From Piliocolobus tephrosceles (taxonomy: Eukaryota > Chordata > Mammalia > Primates > Cercopithecidae): a DNA stretch of 64,000 nucleotides. Positions 12,029 to 25,320 of this stretch are shown piece by piece. Location of the stretch: contig NC_045441.1 of assembly GCF_002776525.5 (NCBI RefSeq), positions 89,737,298-89,801,297 on the forward strand, read 5' to 3'. Within the stretch, counting starts at the first letter, position 1; each line of letters begins with the position of its first letter. A model generated the notes under the pieces. That model searched no databases. It was not told the origin of the DNA and worked only from the letters and a program-made list of their open reading frames with translations. Made by a program: the position numbers and the translations under genes.

Positions 12029-15000
12029 TCATCTCCCACTTATGAGTGAGAACATACAGTGTTTGGTTTTCTGTTCTTGTGTTAGTGTGCCAAGAATGAT
12101 GGTTTCCAGCTGCATCTATGTTCCTGCAAAGAACATGAACTCACCCTTTTTTATGGCTGCATAGTATTCCATGGTGTATATGTGCCACATTTTCTTTATC
12201 CATTCTATCATTGATGGGCATTTGGGGTGCTTCCAAGTCTTTGCTATTGTGAACAATGCTGCAGTAAACATACGTGTGCATGTGTCTTTATAGTAGAATG
12301 ATTTATAATCCTTTGGGTATATACCCAGTAATGGGATTGCTCAGTCAAATGGTGTTTCTAGTTCTAGATCCTTGAGGAATCACCACACTGTCTTCCACAA
12401 TAGGTGAACTAATTTACACTCCCACCAACAGTGTAAAAGCATTCTTATTTCTCCACACCCTCTCCAGCATCTGTTGTTTCCTGCATATTTTAACGATCGC
12501 CATTGTAACTGGTGTGAGATGGTATCTCATTGTGTTTTTGATTTGCATTTCTCTAATGACCAGTGATGATGAGTTTTTTTTCATGTTTGTTGGCTGCATA
12601 AATGTCTTCTTTTGAGAAGTGTCTGTTCATATCCTTTGCCCACTTTTTGATGGGGTTGGTTTTTTTCTTATAAATTTGCTTAAGTTCCTTGTATTTCTGG
12701 ATATTAGCCCTTTGTCAGATGGATTGATAGCAAAAATTTTCTCCCATTCTGTAGGTTTCTAGTTCACTTTGGTGGTAGTTTCTTTTGCTGTGCAGAAGCT
12801 CTTTAGTTTAATTAGATCCCATTTGTCAATTTTGGCTTTTGTTGCTATTGCTTTTGGTGTTTTAGTCATGAAGTATTTTCCTGTGTCTATGTCCTGAATG
12901 GCACAGCCTAGGTTTTCTTCTAGGGTTTTTATGGTTTTTGGTCTTACATTTAAGTCTTTAATCCATCTTGAGTTATTTTTTGTATAAGATGTAAGGAAGG
13001 GATCCAGTTTCAGCTTTCTGCATATGGCTAGCCAACACCATTTATTAAATAGTGAATCCTTTCCCCATTGCCTGTTTTTATCAGATTTGTGGAAGATCAG
13101 ATGGTTGTAGATACATGGCATTATTTCTGAGGCCTCTGTTCTGTTTCGTTGGTTTATATATCTTTTTTGGTACCAGTACCATGCTGTATTTGTTACTGTA
13201 GCCTTGTTGTATAGTTTGAAGTCAGGTAGCATGATGCCTTCAGCTTTGTTCTTTTGGCTTAGGATTGTCTTGGTTATATGGGCTCTTTTTTGGTTCCGTG
13301 TGAAATTTAAAGTAGTTTTTTCTAATTCTGTGAAGAAAATCAATGGTAGCTTGATGGTGATAACATTGAATCTATAAATTACTCTGGCACTATGTCGTTT
13401 TCATGATATTGGATTCTTCCTATCCATGAGCATGGAATGTTTTTCCATTTGCGTCCTCTTATTTCCTTGAGCAGTTGTTTGTGGTTCTCCTTGAAGAGGA
13501 TCTTCACGTCTCTTGTAAGTTGTATTCCTAGGTATTTTATTCTCTTTATAGCAATTGTGAATGGCAGTTCATTCATGATTTGGCTCTGTTATTGGTGTAT
13601 AGGAATGCTTGTGATTTTTGCACATTGATTTTGTATCCTGAGACTTTGGTGAAGTTGCTTATCGGCTTAAGGAGATTTGGGGCTGACATGATAAGGTTTT
13701 CTAAACAATCATGTCATCTGCAAACAGAAACAATTTGACTTCCTCTTTTTCTATTTGAATACCCTTTATTGCTTTCTCTTGCCTCATAGCCTGGGCCAGA
13801 ACTTCTAATACTATGTTGAATTGGAGTGGTGAGAGAGGGCATCCTTGTCTTGTACTGGTTTTCAAAGGGAATGCTTCCAGTTTTTGCCCATTTAGTATGA
13901 TATTGGCTGTGGGTTTGTCATAAATAGCTGTTCATATTTTGAAATATGTTCCATCAATACCTAGTTTACTGACAGTTTTTAACATAAGGGCTGTTGAATT
14001 TTATTGAAGGCCTTGTTGCATCTATTAAGATAATCATGTGATTTTTGTCATTGGTTCTATTTATGTGATGGATTACGTTTATTTATTTGTATATGATGAA
14101 TCAGCCTTGCATCCCTGAGATGAAGCTAACTTGATCATAGTGGATAAGCTTTTTGATGTGCTGCTGGATTCAGTTTGTCAGTATTCTAGTGAGGATTTTT
14201 GCATCAATGTTCATCAGGGATATTGGCCTGAAATTTTCTTTTCTTGTTGTGTCTCTGCAAGGTTTTGGTATTAGGATGATGCTGGCCTTACAAATTGAGT
14301 TAGAGAGGATTCCCTCTTTTTCTATTGTTTGGAATAGTTTCAGAAGGAATGGTACCAGCTCCTCTTTGTACCTGTGGTAGAATTCGGCTGTGAATCTGTC
14401 TGGTCCTGGGGTTTTTTGGTTGGTAAGCTATTAATTGCTGCCTCAATTTCAGAACTTGCTATTGGTCTATTCAAGGATTCGACTTCTTCCTGGTTTAGTC
14501 TTTAGAGGGTGTATGTGTCCAGGAAATTATCCATTTCTTCTAGGTTTTCTAGTTTATTTGTGTAGAGGTGTTTATAGTATTCTCTGACGGTAGTTTGTAT
14601 TTCTGTGGGATTAGTGGTAATATCCCCTTTATCATTTTTTATTGCATCTATTTGCTGCTTCTCTCTTTTCTTCTTTAATAGTCTGGCTAGTGGTCTATTT
14701 TGTTGATCTTTTCAAAAGTCCAGCTCCTGGATTCATTGATTCTTTTTTTTTTTTTGAAGGATTTTTAAGGTCTCATCTCTTTCAGTTCTGCTCTGATCTT
14801 ATTTCTTGCCTTCTGATAGCGTTTGAATTTGTTTGCTCTTCTCTAGTTCTTTTAATTGTGATGTTAGGGTGTCAATTTTAGATCTTTCCTGCTTTCTCTT
14901 GTGGGCATTTAGTGCTGTAAATTTCCCTCTACACACTGCTTTAAATAGGTTCCAAATATTCTGGTACATTGTGTCTTTGTTCTCATTGTCTTTGTGTCAC

Positions 15001-15820
15001 ATCTTTATTTCTGCCTTCATTTCGTTATTTACTCAGTAGTCATCAGGAGCAGGTTGTTCGGTTTCCATGTAGTTATATGGTTTTGAGTGAGTTTCTTAAT
15101 CCTGGGTTCTAATTTGATTGCACTGTGGTCTGAGAGACTGTTTGTTATTGTTTGTGTTCTTTTGCATTTGCTGAGGAGTGTATTACTTCTAATTATGTGG
15201 TCAATTTTAGAAAAAGTGTGATGTGGTGCTGAGAATAATGTATATTCTGTTGATTTGGGGTGGAAAGTTCTGTAGATGTCTATTAGGTTCACTTGGTCCA
15301 GATATGAGTTCAAGTCCTGTATATCCATGTTGATTTTCTGTCTTGTTATTCTAATATTGACAGTGGGGTGTTAAAGTCTCCCACTATTATTGTGTGGGAG
15401 TCTAAGTCTCTTTGTAGTTCTCTAAGAACTTGCTTTATGAATCTGGGTGCTCCTGTATTGGGTGCATATATATTTAGGATAGTTAGCTCTTCTTGTTTCA
15501 TTGATCCCTTTACCATTATATAATGGCCTTCTTTGTCTCTTTGATCTTTTTTGGTTTAAAGTTGTTTTATCAGAGGCTACGATTGCAACCCCTACTTTTA
15601 ATTTTTTTTATTTTTGCTTTCCATTTGCTTGGTAAATATTCCTGCATCCCTTTATTTTGAGCCTATGTGAGTCTTTTCACATGAGATGGGTCTCCTGAAT
15701 ACAGCACACTGATGGGTCTTGACTCTTTATCCCATTTACCAATCTGTGTCTTTTAAGTGGAGCATTTATCCAGCTTACATTTAAGGTTAATATTGTTATA
15801 TGTGAATTTGATCTTGCCAT
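12029..15820 (-). pseudogene. L1-A ORF2 remnant (endonuclease/reverse transcriptase)
   Basis: ORF2p nicks target DNA and reverse-transcribes L1 RNA. The inferred ATG is at 15820-15818 and the stop at 12029-12031. Recognisable pieces are an endonuclease-domain part at 15029-15328 (IDIYRTFHPKSTEYTLFSAPHH and a SDHSAI catalytic-region motif), a connector at 13379-13576 and a thumb/C-terminal part at 12759-13343 (194 codons; [24 protein letters not shown]). Frameshifts and stops separate them, so it is inactive. The open plus-strand frames across this span are shadows. Confidence 0.9.
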
Positions 15821-15883
15821 TATGATGCTAGCTCGTTATTTTGCCTGTTAGTTGAAGCAGTTTCTTCATAGCGTCCATGGTCT

Positions 15884-17211
<1,328 letters not shown>

Positions 17212-18530
17212 CTTCATGAATTTATCTACCTTTGGTCTTTGAAGTTGGTGACCTTCAGCTGGGGTCTCTGAGTGGGCATCCTATTTGTTGATGTTGGTCT
17301 ATTAGTTTCTGTTTGTTAGTTTTCCTTCTAACAGTCAGGCTCCTCTGCTGCAGGTCTGCTGGAGTTTCATGGAGGTCCACTCCAGACCCTGTTTGCCTAG
17401 CTATCACTGGTGGAGGCTGCAGAACAGCAAAGATTGCTACCTGTTCCTCTAGAAGCTTTGTCCCAGAGGGCCACCTGCCACATGCCAGCCAGAGCTCTTC
17501 TGTATGAGGCATCTGTCAGCCCCTCCTGGGAGGTGTCTCCCAGTCAGGATACAAAGGGGTCAGGGACCCACTTGAGGAGGCAGTCTGTCCCTTAGCAGAG
17601 CTGGAACGCTGTGCTGGTAGATCTGGTCTCTTCATAGCTGCCAGGCAGGGATGTTTAAGTCTGCTGAACATCAGCATGCTGAACATGCTGTGCCCACAAC
17701 CATCCCTTCCCCCAGGTGCTCTGTCCCAGGGAGGTGGGGGTTTTATCCATAAGTCCCTGACTGAGGCTGCTGCCTTTTTTTCAGAGATTCCCTGCTCAGA
17801 GAGGAGGGAATCTAAGAGAGGCAGTCTGGCAGCAGTGGCCTCGCTGAGCTGCAGTGGGCTCAACCCAGTTCAAACTTCCAGGTGGATTTGTTTACACTGT
17901 GAGGGTAAAACTGCCTACTCAAGCCTCAGAAATGGTGGACGCCCCTCCTCCACCAAGCTCTAGCATCCCAGGTCGAGTTCAGATTGCTGTGCTAGCAGTG
18001 AGAATTTCAAGCCTGTTGATCTTAGCATGCTGGGCTCCATGGGGGTGGGACCCACAGAGCCAGACCACTTGGCTCTCTGGCTTCAGCCCCCTTTCCAGTA
18101 GAGTGAATGGTTCTGTCTTGCTGGTGTTCCAGGTGCCACTGGGGTATTGAAAATAAAAAAATATATATATATACTCCTGGGGCTAGCTCTGTGTCTGCCC
18201 AAATGGCTGCCTATTTTTGTGTTGGAAACCCAGGGCCCTGGTGGCGCGGGCACCAGCAGGAATCTCCTGGTCTGCAGGTTGTGAAGACGGTGGGAAAAGT
18301 GCAGTATCTGGACTGGAGTGCACAGTACAGTCCCTAATGGCTTCCCTTGGCTGGGAGAAGGAGTTCTCTGACCCCTTGCACTTCGGCTTGCCCTCCTTGG
18401 GCTGCACCCACTGTCCAACCAGTCCCAGCGAGATGAACCAGGTACCTCTGTTGGAAATGCAGAAATCACCTGCCTTCTGCTTTGATCTCGCTGGGAGCTG
18501 TTCCTATTCGTCCATCTTGCCAGCAGTATC
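17212..18530 (-). promoter_or_regulatory. L1-A 5'UTR (internal promoter region)
   Basis: About 1.3 kb of GC-richer sequence between the ORF1 start and the 5' end of L1-A. In the family this region carries an internal Pol II promoter and an antisense promoter pointing outward, here toward the plus strand. Many open frames appear in both directions because it is GC-rich; none resembles a known protein. Confidence 0.8.
18151..18173. repeat. A-rich/(AT)n microsatellite in L1-A 5'UTR
   Basis: An A-run followed by about six AT units. Not part of a standard L1 5'UTR, so a local expansion. Confidence 0.85.
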
Positions 18531-18544
18531 TAGTCTATTAGTCT

Positions 18545-20029
18545 TACTAGTGTAAAGTATGATGTGTTTTCCGGAGTTTTACAAAACATCTTATACATCC
18601 GGTGTTGAAGTGAGCCGTTGTAAAATGTAACTTCAGTAAAAATAATTTAAAGAACTAAATTTTCTCTTATAGGGAATTAAAGTATTTTATATTTTTATCT
18701 TTATACACAGTTTTCAAATTATGGAAAATAGTGTTAAAAATGTCCTGGAGCTCAGGTTGATACAGTGGCATTTCCTTATAAAATTAAAAGGATTTTATAA
18801 TAAGATCTTTAGTATTTTCCAACAAATACACTTTTGTTGAATGGGATCTGAAATAGGCTTATTGTTGGCCCTCTGTTATTTTCTTTTTCTGTCTTCCCCA
18901 GGACTTGTACACTCAGCACTGCAGATATTTCCAAAGAAACTGTCACCTCTTTCCTAACATTCACTACTCAAAATGTGTGTAATTTGTTCAATTATTCACA
19001 TCTGCTGTTAACAGTCCGCAAATATTCCCCCAGGTGCTAAATTCCTGGTGAAGGGGAGAGAGGAACAGAAAACATATTGCAGTATTACTACTTGTAGATG
19101 GCATAATGAGAGTTAGAAAATGCTTTGAGAACACAAAAATAAGAAATTAATTTGCCCAAAATATGAAGAAAGATGGAGACAAGAAAAATTTTGGAAAGAT
19201 ATAGATATGGAACTTGGAGGTTGGTAGAAATGTTCTAGTCAATCACATAGGAAAGATGTTAATTGAACAGGAAGTAGCAGTAGTGAGGCACAGAGGTATC
19301 TAGGGAGAAAAAGCCGAAGATAGGCAGGAAGGAAGTTTACAAAAAGGTTTTTGGGGATTGTGTGTCTCGCTAGAGACTTCTGGCTCTCTTTCCATGACCA
19401 TGTTTCTGAATGAGGACTGACTCATCATCTCTCCCTCCCATGCTTTGCTGCAGAGTCCAAGACATTTTTATACTGAATGTGTTTTGTAAATCATAAACAG
19501 TAATACAAATGTTAAGTATTAGCACCAGTGCGATCCAAGATAGATCTATAGATTTAAATATGTTACATAATTATCCTAGCTTTTCAAATTGCAATGTCCT
19601 GAAAGTGATCATTGAATAAAATGAATAGAATGCTGATGGTAGTTATTTCAAATAGATGTGATAGTAGTGAAGCATTTTGGAAAGAAAGAAAATTGTGCAT
19701 AAAGAAGTTAATGTCACAAAAGAAGACTTGGCAGTTTTATAGAAGAGAAGAGATTATTAGTCATTTGTATTTTTAAATTGTATATAGTCATTCTGTATTT
19801 CATGTTTTACTAAATGGTTCATTTGACATTATCCATTAAAATCTAATGCTTTATATCTCAGCACCTTTGTGCTCATTTAGTCATTTGTTCATCTTAACAA
19901 TATTGCTTTATTTGCTTTGCAATAATGCCTAAAAGAAAGTTATTGAATTATATTTTGTCGGATAATGGGAACTACTTAGTAACAATTTATTTATAGCAAG
20001 AAAAAAGATGAATACCAGCAAATTATTTT
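18545..20029. other. Unassigned AT-rich sequence
   Basis: No repeat family, gene or RNA recognised over about 1.5 kb. No open frame of note. Confidence 0.5.
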
Positions 20030-20172
20030 TTGCCTCCCTTTGCTTTCCTATACCCAACAGATTGCAAACTGTTTGAAAGTAATGAGTTTCTTCTCAACTT
20101 TAAATTCTTAGTGTCAAGCAGTATCTGGCAAAGAATAAGAATTCAATAAGTATTGTTGAATAAGTCAATACA
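20030..20172 (+). mobile_element. L2 3' end fragment
   Basis: Diverged match to the L2 3' end: 'cagtatctggcaaag...attcaataagtattgttgaata', equivalent to the 'gcctggcacatag...aataaatgtttgttgaatga' terminus. Confidence 0.6.
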
Positions 20173-20486
20173 TAAAAGAAGTTAGAAAATATTGATGATT
20201 AATAAACAATTAGTTTAAACTCACAAATATAAAGGAAAAGCCAACTAACTCAATGAGTTAATGTATTTTTCCAGCACATTAACATAATGAAGATGATACC
20301 AAAGGCACAAAGAAATTGGTATATTCAAACACTGCTTATGAAAATTAAATCGAACCAGACTTTGATAAAAACTTTCATCACTAAAAACTATTTATATCTT
20401 TCTACCCTAACTTATTTTTCTGGGAATCGATCTTAAGGAAATAATATGATCTTTTCAGAAAACAGAGCGCTCTCTGTTTTTACTCT

Positions 20487-20665
20487 ACACTTGGAAGTTG
20501 ACTACATTAGCAGCTTAGCATTATGGAAGACACTAGAGTTAGATTCAAAAGACTAGTTGATGAGTCTCTGCTCTACTCCTTCTCAAAATGAGACCCTGGA
20601 TAAATCTCTTCAATTATCTGTTTCAATTCCTTATTTGTTTATCAGTGATAATAAATATATAATTT
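20487..20665 (+). repeat. MIR-containing duplicated segment, copy 1
   Basis: About 175 bases beginning 'actctacacttggaagt', also present as a direct copy at 21479-21655. Both contain a diverged MIR core ('aaaatgagaccctggataaa'). Confidence 0.85.
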
Positions 20666-21003
20666 AAGATATATATAAAGATAAGGAATTGAAACAGAAT
20701 GTAAGATTTATCAATATATATTTTCAGAGGTACATGTGGAGAGACAAATCTCTTAAATTCTGTTTCAATTCCTTATTGATCAATGATAATAAATATACAT
20801 TTTAAGATATATATAGAAAGGGAGAGACCAATCTCCTAAACTCTGATTCAATTCCTTATCAGTGATAATAAATATATATTTTAAGATATATATACATAGA
20901 GTAAATATCTTAAATTCTGTTTCAATTCCTTGTTTATCAATGATAATAAATATATATTTTAAGATATATATATTTAGAGAGAGAGAGGGAGAGAGAGAGA
21001 GAC
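20602..21003. repeat. Satellite-like array with embedded hairpin
   Basis: Derived from the end of the duplicated segment. Units starting near 20602, 20746, 20828 and 20903 share 'cttaaattctgtttcaattcc', 'gataataaatatatatttt' and 'aagatatatata'; the later spacing is 75-82 bp. An inverted piece at 20681-20697 pairs perfectly with 20618-20634 (17 bp, ctgtttcaattccttat). It ends in a (GA)n run at about 20975-21001. Confidence 0.9.
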
Positions 21004-21478
21004 AAATGAACTTATCACTTGCAACCCTTCTAGCCTTTCCAGATTATGCGTCCTGTCACTAATCAGGCTAGTGACAAAAGTAGTGAAATAATAGCGTTAA
21101 AGTCTTTCATCTGTGAAGGTGAAGGCAAAATTAGAAGAGGATTTCATAAACAACTTTTCCAAAAAATTAGTGAGAGAAAAGCAAGAGAAGAAATTTTTAA
21201 AAAGAGAGTAATTTAGGTTTCCATAAAATTATGAAAATATATAAATTCCAAATACTTTAACTTTGATATGGTCTCCTGGTACCTGATCCAGACTTGTAAT
21301 GCCACATTGTCTTGGAATTTTTTCTAACCTCCACCTTTCTTTTCTTAATCATCACAAATGTCTTAGATTATCTCATATGCTTCTTTCATTTAAAAATTGT
21401 GCAGTGTTATTAAAATGAAGACCATAATGAATCATCAGCAGTGCCTAAGTGCCCTTTAACAAGCCATAAAGCAGATAC

Positions 21479-21730
21479 TCTACACTTGGAAGTCGATTAT
21501 ATTAGCAACTTAGTATGATGTAAGACACTAGAATGAGAATCAAAAGACTAGTCAATGAATCAGTCTCTTCTCTACTGTTTCTCAAAATAGGACCCTGGAT
21601 GAATCTCTAAAATTCTATTTCAGTTCCTTAGTTGTTTATCAATAATAATAAATATTATCTTTACTTATCTACCCCTCTATGTCATTAGTTTATTGTAAAG
21701 ATCAAATAAGAAATGTAAATGAAAATGTTT
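21479..21730 (+). mobile_element. MIR (duplicated segment, copy 2)
   Basis: The first 175 bases are the diverged direct copy of 20487-20665. Beyond that the MIR similarity continues ('gtaaagatcaaataagaaatg'), so this is likely the original locus and the other copy a duplicate. Confidence 0.6.
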
Positions 21731-22105
21731 TCTTCATTAGAGTAATGTAGATATATTAATCATTAGAAGTAGTACTACTCATAACATCAAGACACCATAT
21801 CTCACTTATGACCATAATGTCTTCATCTGAAAGAAAAGGGCAAAGAATATTTCAGCATTCTTTCTACTAAATTTCTTCTACCACCTCTAAAATTCTTAAA
21901 CACTGTAGTTAAAGCAACTGTTGAAGAACTTCAACAGTTAAGAAGAATGCTATATAAATTGACTGTGCTGCAAACAAGTTTAACTCACATAAGGAAAAAA
22001 TATCTACATGTGGTTTATTTTTACAACTGTGATACTGATTATATGATAAATTTTATACTTTTATGTTGACAGATTGTTATAAAAGGTAGAATAATTGCAT
22101 GCTGA
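21731..22105. other. Unassigned sequence
   Basis: No recognised element; AT-rich. Confidence 0.45.
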
Positions 22106-22107
22106 TG

Positions 22108-22150
22108 GACAAATGTAAGTTGTACTTCATATGGCAGCCTTTACAAGGCT
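22108..22150 (-). repeat. Short antisense fragment matching the LTR at 22955-23470
   Basis: 22112-22148 is the reverse complement of 23335-23371 with one mismatch in 37 bases. Probably a fragment of the same LTR family in the opposite orientation, perhaps with a diverged extension toward 22070. Confidence 0.7.
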
Positions 22151-22950
22151 GTCTAAAAATTATTCTTAATTTTCAAAAGTATTTCCAAATTTCATGAATG
22201 GTCTCTTGTGTCTTGAGAGCATCTTAGTTATTTATATTTTTTTCATTTAAAATACAATTACTTTATTTTTTATTTAGAATGAATTGGCAATCATTGCTAT
22301 TAAGTGGGGTTCCTAATTAAATAACTTTTAATTTTATTACATGAAAGAAAACTGAGCCTTTCAAGAAAGTCAACTTTTCTTTTTGTGATATCTACTAAAA
22401 GAGTGTAGCTCCCACGTAGACTGAGAAAGCACTAAGTGGTAGAGCAATAGTTAATGACATTTATCACTGCAGAAAGTCTGCATTTAGCATGCTGAAGGAT
22501 TTGGATTTGTCAGTGAATCTCTGTGGGTAAAAAGCAATTTCTGTATGGCACATCTAATATTTATAGCATATGAGTCGGCATAAAAGTTCTATGAGATCAT
22601 TTTGAAAAATCTATTGATTGATTCATGCATCCCTGATATAATTTTTTTACTCCAGTAAACACACATCATTCTTCCCCTTTATAACTTTTAGATGGGAAGA
22701 AGACTAGAAGTGCACTCGTGTGTTTGTGTGTATGTGTGTGTGCATATATATATATATTCATGTAACTAATGTTGCTTCTACTTGTTTACAGAAAGGGTAT
22801 TTCAGGAGAAATGAAAATATATGGAAACATCCAGACCTCGTCATTCTTCTCTCCTGCTTTCCCACTATCCTTTCCCCAAGACACAACCACACACACATAT
22901 TTACCTTAATTTTGTTTAATCAAATAACTGAACGATTTCTTGCCCTTACC
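22151..22950. other. Unassigned sequence with TG/TA microsatellite
   Basis: Nothing recognised except an alternating (TG)n-(TA)n tract at about 22716-22757. The 77-codon frame at 22720-22953 begins within that tract and is not gene-like. Confidence 0.45.
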
Positions 22951-22954
22951 TAGT

Positions 22955-23470
22955 GATGGAGTTCAGGAAATGTTACCCAAAAATGGGATTTGAGAAAACA
23001 GCAGAGGCAGGAAGTTTACTCTCACCTTCTCTTTGCCTTTCCCCCCAAGCATGCCATAAAACCTAAGAAGGATTTTTAAATTTTTCCCTGAAGCAAGTAA
23101 AAAGATCCTCATATGAGAAGTGCCACCCTATACCCAGAGGAAAAGGATATCCTTGTGTCTGAAGACATAGGGATACAAAAAGAATCTGAACAAATGGGCC
23201 TTGCTGTGTTTCCCCCAGCTTATTACCATTAGATCATACCCTTTTGCCCTCCAATCATGTTTTTCCATGACTATTCTTCATCAAACCTACTATGAAACAT
23301 ACACAAGTATAACTGCTTCTTCAGGTCTTCCTTTCCTTGTAAAGGCTGCCATGTGAAGTACAACTTACATTAAATAAATGTGTATGCTTTTCTCTTGTTA
23401 ATCTGTCTTTTGTTATTAGATTTTCAGCCATGAGCCTAGAAGTAAGGAAAATATTTTTCTTCCCTTTCAC
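22955..23470 (+). mobile_element. Solitary LTR of an endogenous retrovirus, family not named
   Basis: It reads like an LTR: starts 'tgatggagttcaggaaatgttaccc', carries the common 'catgccataaaacctaagaaggattttta' block, then a GA-rich U3, 'aataaa' at about 23372-23379, and an end with 'gttaatctgtcttttgttatta...gagcctagaagtaagg'. No internal retroviral genes adjoin it. Confidence 0.6.
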
Positions 23471-23775
23471 CCAGTCATATATAACCAACTTGCATTAAAT
23501 ATTTGTCAGTTGTCTTAATTTTTTTGGTCCTTAGAAATGATGAAAAATAGAACTCACAGAAGGGTTTGAAAAGAGTTTAGAACTAGTAAGTTTTAAAAAT
23601 TGTTCCCAGCTAATTTAAACAGATTTTTAACTCACTCAAAAAGCTCTGTTTATACCTCATTACTGTACATTTATTTTTTAATATAAATAATAGATATTTT
23701 AATATAAATAATATACATAATAGATTAAATATATATGAAAAGTTAAAATTATATATAATTTATATATATATTATA
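23471..23775. other. Unassigned, ending in AT-rich simple sequence
   Basis: 23640-23775 is almost pure A/T with imperfect 'taatataaataata' and 'tatata' repeats. Confidence 0.6.
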
Positions 23776-23935
23776 GATTTGGGGTAAGCAAGCCCAGTTT
23801 TGTTACGTGGATATATTATCAAATGGTGAAGTCTGTATTTTAGTGTAAACATCACCCAAATAGTGTACATTATACCCATTAGGTAGTTTTTTCATCCCTC
23901 ACCTCTCCCCATTCTCCTTTCATTTTAACATTTTA
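23776..23935 (-). mobile_element. Old L1 3' end stub, antisense
   Basis: 'gatttggggtaagcaagccc...catcacccaaatagtgtacattatacccattaggtag...atccctcacc' matches the 3'UTR end of L1MA/L1PB-type elements in reverse. About 160 bases, strongly 5'-truncated. Confidence 0.65.
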
Positions 23936-25210
23936 CTAATAGAACCCTTTTTGTAAGGTGATATTATATAAATATTATAAATATCAATAACCGTGAAAGA
24001 ACATCTGAATCAGTTGTTCAATATGTACTCACTAACATTCACAAATGCTTCATGTTACTTACCTTTAGAGAAAAAGCAGAGGCAAGCTAATTGCAAAATG
24101 ATGAACACTTTCAATATTCAACACACTTATAATGCAGACCAAGTTTGACATATTTGATTTACAGGCTTCATGCAAAACTACCCATATTAATAAAATATTG
24201 CCCACTGTGCAATGCAGACAGTCCTTTTATCTGTGTACCTACAATAAAAAGGTAGCACTGCCAGGCAGCTGGTTGTATTGTTTCAGATTCCAGATTAATA
24301 GCCAATCTACTTAGAAGTTAATTCTTCATTTACACTGGGGTGTATGTATTGTCTATTTCTGGTGGAATGGGTTTTGCTCTGATCAATAAGTGTATCAGTA
24401 TAGTTGTTCATCTTGTTGGAGAGGTCAAAGCAATGACAGAGGTACATCTGTTTTTATGTCAAATAATGTCTGAGGTAATGAATCCTCTCCAAGGAGCTAA
24501 ACAACATTCTTGGAATCATCCTTCAGTCTCCCACTATGGACTCGATCATGATTAATCTGAAGCACTTGGGGAATTGAAAGTGTTGGCACTTCCTAAAACA
24601 TTTTTAATCTGAAATTTATATTCATCTATGTGGTATTTTCAGCTCTTGAATAGTGACCCCATTGCATAATATACATCTAAGATGAGGCTTATATAAATGC
24701 GTTTGCATATGTGGGAAAATGTAGCAGAAAGATTGTTCTAAACTGTAGCCAGTAAAAATTGTTTTCAGTTACCTACATAACAATAAAACGTATTTGCAAC
24801 GGTAAATATTACACTTATTGTGCTAATAATAAAAATGCATCATGAATACAAAATACATGTAAATGCATATTAACCTGTATATTACGTTAACACTTGGTGA
24901 ATGGAATCCTAATATTGCTTCCACTTAAGTGACTAAATGAGGGCCACCACAAGTTTATAGGAAAGTAAAACATGAAGAGATGTCTAGGCAAATACAAAAG
25001 GTTTCTACAAGAAAGTTATTTTGAAAGAAAAAATATGAAGGTGACATCTTGCTTGATGGATGGATAGGGCAGGTTGTTTCTGGATGGATTAAGTTATTGT
25101 ATTTCATCAAGCCTATTTCCTATAACAGAATTGGATGTGATAAATAGATTCAGCCACTCTGATTTGTAGGCACCTGCTGAATTGCTGCCATTCGTGTTAG
25201 CCCCCACTTT
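23936..25210. other. Unassigned sequence
   Basis: About 1.3 kb without a recognised repeat or gene. Small frames at 24132-24314 and 24340-24555 have no familiar protein pattern. Confidence 0.45.
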
Positions 25211-25214
25211 GGCA

Positions 25215-25320
25215 TTGATTGACCATGTAGTCCTGTCACTTGAAGCAAATCACTTAGGTCTTGTAGTCATCAGTGTCTAGACTGGTAAAATATGGAAAAT
25301 AACTCCTCACCGAACAGCCA
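25215..25320 (+). mobile_element. MIR fragment
   Basis: 'cctgtcacttgaagcaaatcacttaggtc' and 'gtaaaatatggaaaataac' correspond to the MIR core and following segment. Confidence 0.55.

Noticed and set aside
13437..15039. Hydrophobic plus-strand frames that look like membrane proteins
   Set aside because: They are the complement of L1-A ORF2; the T-rich antisense strand gives F/L-rich readings.
17313..18555. Cluster of overlapping frames of 64-128 codons on both strands
   Set aside because: GC-rich L1-A 5'UTR; no codon pattern or known domain.
20602..21003. Possible CRISPR-like or satellite array
   Set aside because: Units are imperfect, A/T-rich, and lack unique spacers of constant length; local slippage explains it.
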